From Acinetobacter defluvii (GTDB lineage: Bacteria > Pseudomonadota > Gammaproteobacteria > Pseudomonadales > Moraxellaceae), in assembly GCF_001704615.3 (NCBI RefSeq), contig NZ_CP029397.2, positions 1,488,001 through 1,552,000 of the forward strand: 64,000 bases of DNA. Reading direction: 5' to 3'. Below are positions 54,119 through 64,000 of the stretch, one piece after another. The notes under the pieces were generated by a model that ran no database searches, had not been told where the DNA came from, and was given only the letters and a program-made list of their open reading frames with translations. The translations under genes and the position numbers were made by a program. Numbering within the stretch: the stretch's first letter is position 1; every line of letters begins with the position of its first letter.

Positions 54119-57100
54119 ACCGTCTCAAAATCAACAAGATTTACCAATGCCTGAAGGTTGGTTTGATCGTATTATTCAATTTTCCATTCAAAATGCGATT
54201 TGGGTCATGCTTTTTGTGGTGGCATGGATTGGTGTGGGAATTTATAGCTATCAAAAATTACCGATAGATGCTGTCCCTGATATTACCAATACCCAAGTGC
54301 AAATTAACACGCAAGCGGATGGGTTTACCGCACTTGAAACTGAACAACGCATTACCTATCCGATTGAAAATGCAATGTCGGGTTTACCAAAACTGGAACA
54401 GACTCGCTCGATTTCACGTTATGGTTTATCACAAGTCACGATTATTTTTGAAGAGGGTACAGATATTTATTGGGCGAGGCAGTTGATTAATCAACGCTTA
54501 CAAGAAGCTGCCAATGATATTCCAACGGGTATTCAACCGACCATGTCACCGATTTCCACAGGTTTAGGGGAAATTTATCAATGGGTGATTAAGGCAGAGC
54601 CAAATGCCAAAAAGCCTGATGGTTCGCCTTATACCGCAATGGATTTACGTGAAATCCAAGATTGGGTAGTGCGTCCACAACTACAGCGTGTAGTGGGTGT
54701 TGCAGAAGTCAACAGCATTGGCGGCTTTGAAAAAACCTATGTGGTTGCACCTGATCTGACACGTTTGCAACAGTTGCAGATTCCACTCAGCGATTTACAA
54801 ACGGCATTGACAGAAAATAATGAAAATCGTGGTGCAGGTTTTATTGAGAAGAATGGACAACAACTTACAGTCCGTGTCCCAGGAACGATTAATCGCCTAA
54901 GCGATATTGAAAATATTAGCGTTGCCACTAAAAATGGTTATCCGATCCGTGTCGCTGATGTCGCAACTGTGTCGATCGGGCAAGACTTACGTACAGGCGC
55001 AGCGACCTATAATGGTGAAGAAGCTGTACTCGGTATTGCCATGATGATGATGGGGGAAAACAGTCGAACTGTTGCCCAAGCCATTGATGCCAAAGTCAAA
55101 ACCATTCAACAAAGTTTGCCTAAAGGCGTGACCATTGAAACGGTGTATGACCGTACCCATTTGGTTGATCGTGCGATTAAAACCGTACAAAAAAATCTAC
55201 TCGAAGGTGCGATTTTAGTCATTATCATTCTATTTTTATTTTTGGGAAATATTCGAGCAGCTTTAATTACTGCTTGTGTAATTCCCTTGTCAATGTTGTT
55301 TACTTTATCTGGGATGGCAGAACAGAAAATTAGTGCCAACTTGATGAGTTTGGGGGCATTAGATTTTGGGATTATTGTCGATGGTGCGGTGGTGATCGTT
55401 GAAAACTGTATCCGTCGCTTGGCGGAAGCACAAAAACACAAAGGACGTTTACTCACTCGCTCAGAACGTTTTACTGAAGTATTTTTAGCGGCAAAACAAG
55501 CCCGTCGCCCTTTGATTTTTGGTCAGTTGATCATTTTAGTGGTGTATTTACCGATCTTTGCGTTATCAGGTGTTGAGGCAAAATTGTTCCATCCGATGGC
55601 AATGACCGTGGTACTTGCTTTGGTGGGTGCGATGATTTTGTCGATTACTTTTGTTCCTGCGGCAGTGGCATTATGGGTGAATGGCGAAGTTAAAGAAACT
55701 GAAAGCCGTTGGATGCATGCACTGAAAACACGTTATGAAAAATTGCTCGATTGGGCTTACGCTTATCGGGTATTTGTTTTGACCGTGGCGCTGTGTATTT
55801 TGACTTTAACAGGTATTTTAGCCACCAAAATTGGCAGTGAGTTTGCACCACAATTGAGTGAAGGCGATTTTGCAGTACAACAAATGCGTTCACCGAGCAC
55901 AGGGCTAGAGCAGTCTTTGCGGATGCAAGAAAATACGGAGAAATTGCTGCTGAAAAATTTCCCTGAAATTAAAGCAATTTTTGCTCGCACAGGCACGGCG
56001 GAAGTGGCAACAGATGTGATGCCACCCAATATTTCCGATGCAGTTTTATTGCTAAAAGCTCGTGAAGAATGGACAAATCCAAAAGAAAGCATTGATGATT
56101 TACGCCAACGAATGATTGCATTTTTAGAAACCTTACCTGGAAATAACAGTGAATTTTCACAACCAATCGAGTTACGATTTAATGAGTTAATTTCAGGTGT
56201 GCGTAGTGATGTCGGGATTAAAATTTTTGGCGATGATATGGCAGTCTTAAACCAAGAAGCCAATCGCATTGCACAAAAAGTTCGTGCGATTTCAGGTGCA
56301 ACAGCAGTCAATGTCGAACAAACCAATGGTTTACCTTTACTAAATGTCGATGTGGATAAAGCCAAAGCTGCACAATATGGTTTGTCAGTGAAACAGATTC
56401 AAGACTTGGTTGCTATGAGTATGGGTGGACAAAGTGTAGGCAGTATTTTAGAGGGTGACAAACGTTTTGATTTTGTGATTCGTTTAGATGAAGCTCAACG
56501 CACACCTGAGCAATTGGTGACATTACCCATTCAACTTGCCAATGGTGGTTTGATTCAACTACAAGATGTTGCCAAAGTTGAGAATATTTTAGGAATCAAT
56601 CAAGTCAGCCGTGAAAATGCCAAACGTCGTGTAGTCGTCACTGCCAATGTGGAAGGGCGTGATTTGGGTTCTTTTGTTAATGAATTGCAAAACACTTTAG
56701 CCAAAGAAACTTTACCAAGTGGTTATTGGTTAGATTATGGTGGTCAGTTTGAAAATCTGATGTCAGCCAAAGCACGTATGCAATTGGTGATACCATTGGC
56801 ATTGATTACGATTTTTATTTTATTGATGGCGGTATTCCATAACCTGAAAGAAAGCTTATTGGTGTTTTCAGGTGTCCCTTTTGCACTGTGTGGTGGGTTG
56901 GTTGCGCTTTGGTTGCGAGAGATACCATTGTCTATGTCAGCAGGTGTAGGTTTTATCGCCTTATCAGGTGTAGCTGTATTAAATGGTTTGGTGATGCTGA
57001 CGTTTATTAAAGAATTACGTCAGCAGTTCGATATTCACTATGCCACTTGGCAAGGTGCAGTGATGCGTTTGCGTCCTGTGTTGATGACTGCGTGTGTGGC

Positions 57101-57260
57101 ATCTTTAGGTTTTGTACCTATGGCTTTAGCAACAGGAACAGGTGCAGAAGTGCAACGACCATTAGCAACAGTGGTCGTCGGTGGAATTTTATCCTCTACG
57201 GCATTAACGTTGTTGTTATTACCTGTTATTTACCGTTGGATGAATGAAAAGTCCCAGTAA
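54108..57260 (+). CDS. czcA: CzcA-type heavy-metal RND efflux pump
   Basis: A 1050-residue inner-membrane RND transporter that expels divalent metals such as cobalt, zinc and cadmium by proton antiport. The HME-RND signature DFGIIVDGAVVIVEN in helix 4 (near residue 418) carries the proton-relay aspartates. IDAVPDITNTQVQI near residue 50 is also typical. Two large periplasmic loops and twelve helices, complete. The exact metal cannot be told from sequence. Confidence 0.93.
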   Translation: MNIKPSQNQQDLPMPEGWFDRIIQFSIQNAIWVMLFVVAWIGVGIYSYQKLPIDAVPDITNTQVQINTQADGFTALETEQRITYPIENAMSGLPKLEQTRSISRYGLSQVTIIFEEGTDIYWARQLINQRLQEAANDIPTGIQPTMSPISTGLGEIYQWVIKAEPNAKKPDGSPYTAMDLREIQDWVVRPQLQRVVGVAEVNSIGGFEKTYVVAPDLTRLQQLQIPLSDLQTALTENNENRGAGFIEKNGQQLTVRVPGTINRLSDIENISVATKNGYPIRVADVATVSIGQDLRTGAATYNGEEAVLGIAMMMMGENSRTVAQAIDAKVKTIQQSLPKGVTIETVYDRTHLVDRAIKTVQKNLLEGAILVIIILFLFLGNIRAALITACVIPLSMLFTLSGMAEQKISANLMSLGALDFGIIVDGAVVIVENCIRRLAEAQKHKGRLLTRSERFTEVFLAAKQARRPLIFGQLIILVVYLPIFALSGVEAKLFHPMAMTVVLALVGAMILSITFVPAAVALWVNGEVKETESRWMHALKTRYEKLLDWAYAYRVFVLTVALCILTLTGILATKIGSEFAPQLSEGDFAVQQMRSPSTGLEQSLRMQENTEKLLLKNFPEIKAIFARTGTAEVATDVMPPNISDAVLLLKAREEWTNPKESIDDLRQRMIAFLETLPGNNSEFSQPIELRFNELISGVRSDVGIKIFGDDMAVLNQEANRIAQKVRAISGATAVNVEQTNGLPLLNVDVDKAKAAQYGLSVKQIQDLVAMSMGGQSVGSILEGDKRFDFVIRLDEAQRTPEQLVTLPIQLANGGLIQLQDVAKVENILGINQVSRENAKRRVVVTANVEGRDLGSFVNELQNTLAKETLPSGYWLDYGGQFENLMSAKARMQLVIPLALITIFILLMAVFHNLKESLLVFSGVPFALCGGLVALWLREIPLSMSAGVGFIALSGVAVLNGLVMLTFIKELRQQFDIHYATWQGAVMRLRPVLMTACVASLGFVPMALATGTGAEVQRPLATVVVGGILSSTALTLLLLPVIYRWMNEKSQ

Positions 57261-57267
57261 AACATTA

Positions 57268-57297
57268 AAAAAGCGGTCTAATATTAGACCGCTTTTT
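57268..57297. terminator. Bidirectional terminator between czcA and fdx
   Basis: A perfect 30-bp palindrome with A-run and T-run ends (AAAAAGCGGTCTAAT and its complement), between two convergent genes. Confidence 0.9.
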
Positions 57298-57315
57298 ATG
57301 GGGAGTTTTTAAAAA

Positions 57316-57654
57316 TTAGTGATTTTCAGACGCATGGTTAATGGTGTATTTCGGAATTTCAATTTCCATGTCTTCATCGGTGATTTTAACTTGGCAAGAT
57401 AAGCGAGAATCAGGTTCTAAGCCCCAAGCACGATCCAGTAGATCCGCTTCAATATCATCCATTTCTTCAAGCTCATCAAAACCTTTGCGTACAACAACAT
57501 GACAAGTTGTACACGCTTTTGACATATCACATGCATGCTCAATTTTGATGCCATTGTCCAAAAGACTTTGGCAAAGGTTGCTATTCGCTTCAACTTCAAA
57601 CTCAGCACCATTTGGGCAAATTGTTGCATGAGGTAGTACTTTAATACGTGGCAT
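57316..57654 (-). CDS. fdx: ISC-type [2Fe-2S] ferredoxin
   Basis: A 112-residue adrenodoxin-type ferredoxin. The cluster ligands are visible in HACDMSKACTTCHVVV (C-x5-C-x2-C) and the later RLSCQV. It supplies electrons to iron-sulfur cluster assembly. It is last in the isc order and follows hscA by 16 bp. Confidence 0.95.
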   Translation of the reverse strand: MPRIKVLPHATICPNGAEFEVEANSNLCQSLLDNGIKIEHACDMSKACTTCHVVVRKGFDELEEMDDIEADLLDRAWGLEPDSRLSCQVKITDEDMEIEIPKYTINHASENH

Positions 57655-57670
57655 AGTCTTTACCTATAAA

Positions 57671-59530
57671 TTAGTTTGAGTTTGACCAATCATCAAGTTT
57701 TGTGCCTTTGAGCGCTTGATCAATATGTTGATTCATGCGTTCAGCAGCAAAAGCATCACTGTACGTTTTTAATTTTTCCACAGCATCTTCAATGGCTTGA
57801 ATATCATTTGTAGTCAGTTGGGTGCTTAAATGAACTTTGGCTTGATTTAGTGCATTTAACTGTTCAGTCGTGAGTAACTGCGCATCCACTTTAAGGGCTT
57901 GCTCTAAAGCTTCCAATTCACGTTGTGCTTCAACTTTAGTTTCATGCAAATGACGTAAATGTTTATCTTCTTCGGCAAATTTATAGCCATCTAACAACAA
58001 ACGTTCAGTATCTGTATCGGATAAGCCATAAGATGGTTTGATGTCGATTTCAGCATGTACACCTGAAGTTGTTTCTTTGGCAGACACAGTGAGTAGACCA
58101 TCTGCATCGACCTGAAAAGTCACTTCAATACGTGCTTGACCAGCAGTCATCGGTGGAATACCACGCAGAACAAAACGTCCAAGGCTACGACAATGTTCAA
58201 CCAAATCACGCTCACCTTGTACCACATGGATCAACATCGCAGTTTGCCCATCTTGATAAGTGGTGAATTCTTGACGGCGTGCTACAGGAATCGCAGTATT
58301 ACGTGAGATTAAACGTTCAACCAAACCGCCCATGGTTTCTAAACCAAGAGAAAGTGGTGTTACATCTAAAAGCAATGAGCCATCTTGGCTATTGCCGATA
58401 AGTTGATTGGCGGTAATCGCAGCACCAATAGCAACTACTTCATCAGGATTAATCGTACACAACGGCTCTTGGTTAAATACGTCAGCCACTGCTTTTTGAA
58501 CAGCATATGAACGGGTAGAGCCACCGACTAAAACTACATTTTGAATGTCAGCCAGTTCAAGTTTGGCATCACGTAGTACACGTTTACATACACTGATGGT
58601 TTTATCTAAAGCGACTTTGATAATTTGTTCAAAATTTTCACGGTCTAAAGTTAAGACTTGATCTAATAGTTTCAGTTCAACAGAGCTATGCTCAGTTAAA
58701 GCTTCTTTAGCTTTACGAGCGGTAACTACAAAATGAGCATATTCAGCATCATCAAGGGTTTCGATATTCAGTTGTTTTTTTGCCCATTTCACTATTAAAC
58801 GATCTAAGTCATCCCCACCGAGTGCGGTATGACCACCTGTGGCTAAAACTTCAAATACACCTTGAGCGAAACGTAAAATCGAAACGTCAAAAGTACCGCC
58901 CCCCAAGTCATAAATTACATAGTTACGATCGGTTGCAAGATTAGTCTCTTGGTCTAGACCATAAGCCACCGCAGCAGCAGTTGGTTCATTGAGTAAACGA
59001 AGCACGTTTAAACCAGCAAGTTGTGCTGCATCACGAGTTGCTTGACGCTGAGCTTCATCGAAATAAGCAGGAACGGTAATCACAGCACCATTGACAGGAT
59101 TTTTTAAACTTGATTCAGCGCGATCTTTCAGTTGTTGTAAAATTTCAGCAGAGATTTCGACAGGTGTTTTACGTCCTTGAGCCGTTTCAAACGCAGGCAT
59201 TTGATTGTCTTCACCGACAAGGGTATAAGGATGTTGAAATTTAATATCTGCTTTCGAACGCCCCATAAAGCGTTTCACTGAAACAATGGTATTTTTAGGA
59301 TCAGTGGTCACAAATGGTTTGGCAGTATCGCCATAGTCAGAAGCATTTTTTGAATAATGAACAATAGAAGGAAGTAACACGCGACCTTGTTCATCATTGA
59401 GAACTTTAGCTTTGCCTGAAAGCACCGTAGCAACTAAAGAGTGTGTGGTTCCTAAGTCGATACCAATGGCGATACGGTGTTCGTGTGGCGCACTTGATTG
59501 TCCTGGTTCTGCAATTTGCAAGAGTGCCAT
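57671..59530 (-). CDS. hscA: Fe-S assembly chaperone HscA
   Basis: A 619-residue Hsp70 protein dedicated to IscU. The nucleotide-binding part has [14 protein letters not shown] near residue 23, [20 protein letters not shown], and [11 protein letters not shown]; the substrate-binding part starts near [17 protein letters not shown]. It binds the LPPVK loop of IscU with help from HscB. Complete; 32 bp after hscB. Confidence 0.96.
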   Translation of the reverse strand: MALLQIAEPGQSSAPHEHRIAIGIDLGTTHSLVATVLSGKAKVLNDEQGRVLLPSIVHYSKNASDYGDTAKPFVTTDPKNTIVSVKRFMGRSKADIKFQHPYTLVGEDNQMPAFETAQGRKTPVEISAEILQQLKDRAESSLKNPVNGAVITVPAYFDEAQRQATRDAAQLAGLNVLRLLNEPTAAAVAYGLDQETNLATDRNYVIYDLGGGTFDVSILRFAQGVFEVLATGGHTALGGDDLDRLIVKWAKKQLNIETLDDAEYAHFVVTARKAKEALTEHSSVELKLLDQVLTLDRENFEQIIKVALDKTISVCKRVLRDAKLELADIQNVVLVGGSTRSYAVQKAVADVFNQEPLCTINPDEVVAIGAAITANQLIGNSQDGSLLLDVTPLSLGLETMGGLVERLISRNTAIPVARRQEFTTYQDGQTAMLIHVVQGERDLVEHCRSLGRFVLRGIPPMTAGQARIEVTFQVDADGLLTVSAKETTSGVHAEIDIKPSYGLSDTDTERLLLDGYKFAEEDKHLRHLHETKVEAQRELEALEQALKVDAQLLTTEQLNALNQAKVHLSTQLTTNDIQAIEDAVEKLKTYSDAFAAERMNQHIDQALKGTKLDDWSNSN

Positions 59531-59562
59531 TGTGTTACATCCTTAATAAAAAAATAAATAAA

Positions 59563-60078
59563 TTAAAAATCATCATCTAAGTCAAAATCTTCGTCATCTA
59601 AAAGCCGATCCTCAGCTTTGTCAATGTCATTCATGACTTTTTGGAAAAAACGCAATTTGCGTACAGTATCACGTGCATCTGCCCAATCTTCATCAGCATA
59701 ATCAATTTTGAACTCACGCACCAAGCCATCAATCCATTGTTGGACTTCATTTTTGAGTGAATGTAATTGTTCAATATTGTGAGATTCATCCAATTGTTCA
59801 CGAATTTCTAAAGCAGATTGTAAAAATTCAAAATCATTAATGGATTGATCTAAGTGATGATCTTGCTTTTGCAAGGAGAGAAGATAAGCAGCACGACTGT
59901 CGACATTGGATAAGACTTTATAAGCTTGGTTAATCTCACTTGATTTAATCAGAGCTTGGTCTTTGTCTTCGGCTTTATCAGGATGATATTGTTGCTGCAA
60001 GTTTAAAAAATTTGATTTTAATGTTGCTAAATCAATATCGAGTGCTTCTGGGAGATCGAACAGCTCAAAATGACTCAT
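59563..60078 (-). CDS. hscB: Fe-S assembly J-domain co-chaperone HscB
   Basis: A 171-residue protein with an N-terminal J domain (LFDLPEALDIDLATLKSNF and the HPD motif in QQYHPDKAEDKD) and a C-terminal three-helix domain that binds IscU. It stimulates HscA. The C-terminus is unusually acidic (LLDDEDFDLDDDF). Confidence 0.94.
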   Translation of the reverse strand: MSHFELFDLPEALDIDLATLKSNFLNLQQQYHPDKAEDKDQALIKSSEINQAYKVLSNVDSRAAYLLSLQKQDHHLDQSINDFEFLQSALEIREQLDESHNIEQLHSLKNEVQQWIDGLVREFKIDYADEDWADARDTVRKLRFFQKVMNDIDKAEDRLLDDEDFDLDDDF

Positions 60079-60131
60079 GGGGAAAGTTCATCCACGATTA
60101 GGTTTTGTATAAAGTAGCAGAATTAAATGTG

Positions 60132-60160
60132 ATTAAAACAGTGTAGGACACTGTTTTAAT
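60132..60160 (-). terminator. Hairpin between iscA and hscB
   Basis: A perfect 13-bp stem (ATTAAAACAGTGT and its complement) with a 3-nt loop in the 105-bp gap inside the isc operon. It could be a partial terminator or an mRNA-stabilising stem at the 3' end of iscRSUA. Confidence 0.65.
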
Positions 60161-60183
60161 GCATATTAAAGGTGAATGTCGGC

Positions 60184-60504
60184 TTAAACGGTAAAAGATT
60201 CACCACAACCGCATTCGCCTTTTTTATTTGGGTTATTGAATTCAAAGCCTTCATTCAGACCATTTTTTACATAGTCCATTTCCATGCCATCCAGATACAC
60301 CAAACTTTTCGGGTCTACAAAAACCTTTACACCAAACTGTTCAAAGATTTGATCATGGGTATCAATGTCATCGACAAACTCAAGCACATAAGCCAAACCA
60401 GAACAGCCTGAAGTTTTCACGCCTAGACGAATACCTTCACCCTTACCGCGATTTTTTAAATAATTGCTGATATGAGTTGCAGCATTTTCAGTTAGATGGA
60501 TCAT
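60184..60504 (-). CDS. iscA: A-type Fe-S carrier IscA
   Basis: A 106-residue A-type carrier. The three ligand cysteines are in [10 protein letters not shown] and GECGCGES. It passes iron or clusters from IscU to target proteins. 46 bp after iscU. Confidence 0.95.
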   Translation of the reverse strand: MIHLTENAATHISNYLKNRGKGEGIRLGVKTSGCSGLAYVLEFVDDIDTHDQIFEQFGVKVFVDPKSLVYLDGMEMDYVKNGLNEGFEFNNPNKKGECGCGESFTV

Positions 60505-60550
60505 GAAAACTCCGTTAATTCATTTTTCTGTAAATGGTTAAAAACAGAAA

Positions 60551-60937
60551 TTAAGCTTTAGATTTTTTGCTGCGATAATCTTCAACAGCCGCTTTGATCG
60601 CATCTTCTGCAAGTACAGAACAGTGTACTTTTACTGGCGGAAGTGCGAGCTCATTGGCAATATCAATATTTTTGATCGCTTGAGCTTCGTCTAAAGTTTT
60701 ACCTTTTAACCATTCGGTGACCAGTGAGCTAGATGCAATTGCTGAACCACAGCCATAAGTTTTAAAACGTGCTTCTTCAATGACACCGTTGTCATCTACT
60801 TGGATTTGTAGACGCATGACGTCACCACAAGCAGGTGCACCGACCATACCTGTACCTACGTTTTCAGCATTTTTATCTAACACACCAACATTACGAGGGT
60901 TTTCGTAATGATCAATTACTTTTTCACTATAAGCCAT
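60551..60937 (-). CDS. iscU: Fe-S scaffold IscU
   Basis: A 128-residue scaffold on which clusters are built. Cysteines in GAPACGDVM, TYGCGSAIASSS and VHCSVLAEDAI, plus the LPPVK motif bound by HscA. Complete. Confidence 0.97.
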   Translation of the reverse strand: MAYSEKVIDHYENPRNVGVLDKNAENVGTGMVGAPACGDVMRLQIQVDDNGVIEEARFKTYGCGSAIASSSLVTEWLKGKTLDEAQAIKNIDIANELALPPVKVHCSVLAEDAIKAAVEDYRSKKSKA

Positions 60938-61045
60938 GATGCTTCTCCAAACCTCGGGGTCAGCGTTGATAATATATAATATTGAGGCATCTTTTTGATT
61001 ATCAACATGATCTACTCAAAAAAATGCGCTCAATAATATCTGTAA

Positions 61046-62263
61046 TTAATGTTCAGCCCATTCAACTGAATTTAGGTCAATACCTTCTTTATACATGTCC
61101 CAAAGTGGTGAAAGGGCACGTAACTTTTCAACCGCAGCTTTGGTGATTTGAATCACATGATCAATATCTTCTTCAGTGGTATAGTGACCAAAACTGAAAC
61201 GGATAGAACTGTGTGCAAGCTCATCTGATAGACCTAAAGCACGTAATACATAAGAAGGTTCTAATGTTGCAGATGTGCATGCTGAACCCGATGATACAGC
61301 GGCATCTTTCAATGCCATCATTAACGATTCACCTTCAACGAAATTGAAGCTAACGTTTAAGTAGTTGGCAACATTATGCTCTGGATGACCATTTAAGAAC
61401 ACTTGTTCAAGGTCTTGTAAGCCATTCCAAAGTTTGTCACGCAAGATGCGTAAGCGTGCTTGTTCCGCATGTAAGTTTTTACCTGCAAGTTCAAATGCTT
61501 CACCCATCCCAACGATTTGATGCGTTGCCAAAGTACCTGAACGCATACCACGTTCGTGACCACCACCGTGCATTTGCGCTTTAATACGCACACGTGGTTG
61601 ACGACGTACATAAAGTGCACCAATTCCTTTAGGACCATAAACTTTGTGACCTGAGAAACTCATCAAATCAACTTTCATGGTACTTAGGTCGATTTCCACT
61701 TTACCAGCAGCTTGTGCAGCATCAACATGAAAATAGGTTTTATTGGCACGTGTCAACTCACCAATAGCAGCAACATCAGTAACTGTACCAATTTCGTTGT
61801 TCACCATCATGAGTGACACAAGAATAGTATCTGGACGAAGCGCAGCTTGTACCATTTCAGGTGTAATTAAGCCTGTACGCTCTTCAGGCTCAAGATAAGT
61901 AATCTCAAAGCCTTCTTCTTCAAGCTCACGGCAAGTATCTAAAATTGCTTTATGTTCAATTTTAGAGGTAATAATGTGTTTACCTTTAGATGCATAAAAT
62001 TGAGCAATACCTTTGAGTGCAAGGTTATCAGACTCAGTTGCACCTGATGTCCACACGATTTCACGTGGGTCTGCTTTGATGAGGTTAGCGACTTGTTCAC
62101 GTGCATATTCAACTTTTTCTTCTGCTTGCCATCCGTAAGCGTGTGAACGTGATGCTGCATTCCCAAAGATACCATCAAAGGTTAAGCATTCCATCATACG
62201 CTCTGCAACTTGAGGGTCGACAGGAGTAGTTGCTGCATAGTCAAGATAAATAGGACGTTTCAT
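61046..62263 (-). CDS. iscS: Cysteine desulfurase IscS
   Basis: A 405-residue PLP enzyme that takes sulfur from cysteine. [18 protein letters not shown] carries the PLP lysine, and [21 protein letters not shown] the active cysteine. It serves IscU and also tRNA thiolation. One base separates it from iscR, so both are on one transcript. Confidence 0.97.
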   Translation of the reverse strand: MKRPIYLDYAATTPVDPQVAERMMECLTFDGIFGNAASRSHAYGWQAEEKVEYAREQVANLIKADPREIVWTSGATESDNLALKGIAQFYASKGKHIITSKIEHKAILDTCRELEEEGFEITYLEPEERTGLITPEMVQAALRPDTILVSLMMVNNEIGTVTDVAAIGELTRANKTYFHVDAAQAAGKVEIDLSTMKVDLMSFSGHKVYGPKGIGALYVRRQPRVRIKAQMHGGGHERGMRSGTLATHQIVGMGEAFELAGKNLHAEQARLRILRDKLWNGLQDLEQVFLNGHPEHNVANYLNVSFNFVEGESLMMALKDAAVSSGSACTSATLEPSYVLRALGLSDELAHSSIRFSFGHYTTEEDIDHVIQITKAAVEKLRALSPLWDMYKEGIDLNSVEWAEH

Positions 62264-62264
62264 G

Positions 62265-62738
62265 TCAAATACCTGTAGCCGATAGAAGGGCTGAATCTAA
62301 ACTTGGAGTATTTTGGCGTAGTGCAACTGTTTGGACATTGTCACGTGCAACAAGATCAGCAAGCGTAATTTTAGCTAAATAATCGGCAATATGATGGGAG
62401 AGTTCTTGCCATAAATCATGTGTTAAACACATTGCACCGTTTTGACAGTTACCTTTATGGTCACAACGTGTTGCATCAACGGTTTCATTTACGGCTTCAA
62501 TAATTTCTAATACTGTAATTTCTGCGGCATTGCGCGCTAGGTAATACCCACCGTTAGCACCACGAACACTAGAAACAAGACCATGACGTTTAAGTTTAGC
62601 AAACAGTTGCTCAAGATAAGCGACAGAGATCGTTTGACGAGCTGCAATTTCTGCAAGCGTGATCGTTTGTTCAGTTGGCTGCAAAGCTAGATCAAGTAGA
62701 GCAGTCACTGCGTAGCGACCGCGAGTAGTTAGGCGCAT
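62265..62738 (-). CDS. iscR: Rrf2-family Fe-S regulator IscR
   Basis: A 157-residue winged-helix regulator. The start [19 protein letters not shown] (ATG at 62738) is canonical; an upstream ATG adds four residues. The [2Fe-2S] ligands are in [19 protein letters not shown] (three cysteines and a histidine). Holo-IscR represses its own operon, through the two sites just upstream. Confidence 0.96.
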   Translation of the reverse strand: MRLTTRGRYAVTALLDLALQPTEQTITLAEIAARQTISVAYLEQLFAKLKRHGLVSSVRGANGGYYLARNAAEITVLEIIEAVNETVDATRCDHKGNCQNGAMCLTHDLWQELSHHIADYLAKITLADLVARDNVQTVALRQNTPSLDSALLSATGI

Positions 62739-62781
62739 GATTCGATACACATGTTATTAGACTAGATAGGATGATTCTATG

Positions 62782-62841
62782 AATCCTGACTAAAATAGTC
62801 AAGTATTTTTAGGAATAATTCAGACTAAATTGGTAAGGTAT
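62782..62841 (-). promoter_or_regulatory. Two IscR type-1-like binding sites in the isc promoter
   Basis: Site 1 (62782-62806) contains TGACTAAAATAGTCAAGTAT. Site 2 (62818-62841) read on the minus strand contains ATACCTTACCAATTTAGTC. Both fit the known type 1 IscR pattern (ATA-x-x-x-GAC-x7-GTC-type dyad), and lie 44-103 bp upstream of the iscR start. Binding is inferred. Confidence 0.75.
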
Positions 62842-62882
62842 TTTTCTATTCATTTCTTGTTTTGTAAATTTCCTATTATTTA

Positions 62883-63536
62883 TCAGGAAAATATTTGCCA
62901 TAAATTATACACAATTAACGTAATAAATAGAACAAAAATCACGGATAAAAGAATATTGGTGGTTTTTTGTTTTTGCTCCATACGACGGATACGATTTTGA
63001 TATTGTTTTACCTCAACTTGTAAGTTATTGATTTTAGAACGTTGTTGATCGATTTTATCTAGAAGTGGCGCAATTCTTTTGCGTGAACCTAAACCTGATT
63101 CATCATTTTTTGGATTTGTAAGCCATTGTTTCCAGTCCGAAAGTAATTTAGGGATAGTAAATGATAAAATGAGATCTCGAAATTGTTCTTTAAGTACGTC
63201 TTCACCCTCAATACGCATTTTTTTCATACTACGCCGATTTGCAAAGACAAAGATTTGGATCAAATCTAAGACTGTACTGCTCACAGCCAAATCTATAGCT
63301 TTTTCGGGTTCTTTTAAGTCAAATAGAATGCCTTTGTCTGTGAATTGAATATAAAAATCCACATAAGGAATATAACTATTTATTTTGATGGTAATTTGCT
63401 TTGCAACAAAATGTTTGGCTTGCAAGCGAACAACACGGTCGTGTTTTAATACAAATGAGTAAAATGTTTCCAAAATAATCATTAAAGTATTAAGCAACAA
63501 ACGACTTTGACCCTGTTTTTGTTGCGATTCGCTCAT
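62883..63536 (-). CDS. Tail-anchored protein with SCP2-like domain and coiled coil
   Basis: A 217-residue protein. The N-terminal half (residues 10-110) has the look of an SCP2/UbiJ-like lipid-binding domain, then a helical part. A coiled coil follows (LDKIDQQRSKINNLQVEVKQYQNRIRRMEQK) and one C-terminal membrane helix (ILLSVIFVLFITLIVYNLW). Its gene is divergent from the phasin gene. Similar proteins in Acinetobacter are unstudied; function unknown. Confidence 0.6.
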   Translation of the reverse strand: MSESQQKQGQSRLLLNTLMIILETFYSFVLKHDRVVRLQAKHFVAKQITIKINSYIPYVDFYIQFTDKGILFDLKEPEKAIDLAVSSTVLDLIQIFVFANRRSMKKMRIEGEDVLKEQFRDLILSFTIPKLLSDWKQWLTNPKNDESGLGSRKRIAPLLDKIDQQRSKINNLQVEVKQYQNRIRRMEQKQKTTNILLSVIFVLFITLIVYNLWQIFS

Positions 63537-63734
63537 AAAAAATTCCTATAATCTAAACAGAATATCCAATCCCGTGTAATATTTATGATGGAGAACTAGC
63601 TCACATTTAAATAAAATAATACTTTGCTTTGTAGAACAGTTTTACAAAAGGTTCAAGTGATTTATTTGTTATTATAACGATATTTCGCATTTTAATGATT
63701 ATATTGTATAGAAAATATACAGGAGAGAAATGGA

Positions 63735-64000
63735 ATGGATGTAGAGAACCAAATTTCAAAGGATGATCTAAGCGTGCAAGCAAAAAAAGAAAAAAAACAT
63801 ACAAGAATTAAATCTTCACGCAAGTCTTCTCTTGATTTTAGAAAATATACTAAACAAATTTGGTTGGCAGGTTTAGGTGCTTTTTCTCGTGCAGAAGAAG
63901 AAGGGAATAAGTTATTCGACGCTTTAGTAAAAGTAGGTGAAGAGCTTGAGTCTAAAAGTGTAGAGGTCGATGAAACTGAGGTTGAACAGCAAACTCATAA
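63735..64000 (+). CDS. Phasin-family protein (partial, runs off the window)
   Basis: The first 88 residues of a PhaF/PhaI-type protein: a charged lysine-rich start, then RKYTKQIWLAGLGAFSRAEEEGNKLFDALVKVGEELE, the classic phasin motif (W.AGLGA..R). Phasins coat polyhydroxyalkanoate granules. AGGAGAG precedes the start; I chose ATG 63735 because the ATG at 63730 meets a stop after four codons. The 3' end lies beyond the window. Confidence 0.85.
   Translation, partial: MDVENQISKDDLSVQAKKEKKHTRIKSSRKSSLDFRKYTKQIWLAGLGAFSRAEEEGNKLFDALVKVGEELESKSVEVDETEVEQQTH

Overview
The window looks like a chromosomal segment of an Acinetobacter species, probably an environmental one. The base composition is AT-rich. 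The iscRSUA-hscBA-fdx cluster, lone catA with an ATAC-N7-GTAT dyad, Gram-negative porins, czcICBA metal efflux, a 2-aminoethylphosphonate (AEP) cluster and a phasin all fit that genus. The species call is inference; no rRNA or tRNA gene was seen.

Layout. 1-8 kb: housekeeping and small genes (porin, HIT protein, Cas2-fold protein, a GalE-like epimerase missing its YxxxK lysine, fumC, a nitroreductase). 8-16.7 kb: a type I-F CRISPR-Cas locus (cas1, cas2-3, csy1, csy2, csy3, cas6f). 16.8-19 kb: an ArsR regulator and a 1.28-kb IS3-family element. 19-24.5 kb: glycine-zipper protein, GH24 lysozyme, cysQ, histidine phosphatase, desaturase, PaaX-like regulator. 24.8-27.8 kb: a decaying region (relic gene tail, broken isochorismatase-like gene, broken amidohydrolase). 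27.8-31.4 kb: membrane proteins and an OprB-type porin. 31.4-40 kb: two overlapping dynamin-like GTPases, catA, an FMN-binding glutamate-synthase-like protein, tehB-like, an L16 hydroxylase. 40-41.4 kb: a tandem pair of unknown paralogues. 41.5-50.5 kb: AEP uptake and degradation. 50.5-57.3 kb: czcICBA. 57.3-62.8 kb: iron-sulfur cluster assembly. The window ends inside a phasin gene.

The most interesting signal lies between cas1 and cas2-3. Two degenerate type I-F repeats (9256-9283 and 9310-9337) flank a 26-nt spacer. The first 17 nt of the spacer match perfectly the region 9071-9087, just upstream of a 39-codon hydrophobic ORF (9156-9275). That match has the type I-F CC PAM and covers the -35 box of a good promoter. 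The first repeat keeps the Cas6f stem through a compensatory base-pair change and keeps an intact 5' handle. This looks like a built-in crRNA-like guide that directs the Csy complex to silence a local promoter: either a CreTA-type RNA antitoxin guarding a small toxin, or a cas-autorepressing guide. cas1 carries an in-frame amber codon and no ordinary array is in the window, yet all interference genes are intact, as an addiction module would explain.

Other regulatory logic is visible. A 20-bp palindrome (AATCTGGTTTAAACCAGATT) precedes both the AEP transporter and phnW-phnX, with a half-site upstream of phnR. Two IscR type-1-like sites precede iscR. A CatM/BenM-type dyad precedes catA.
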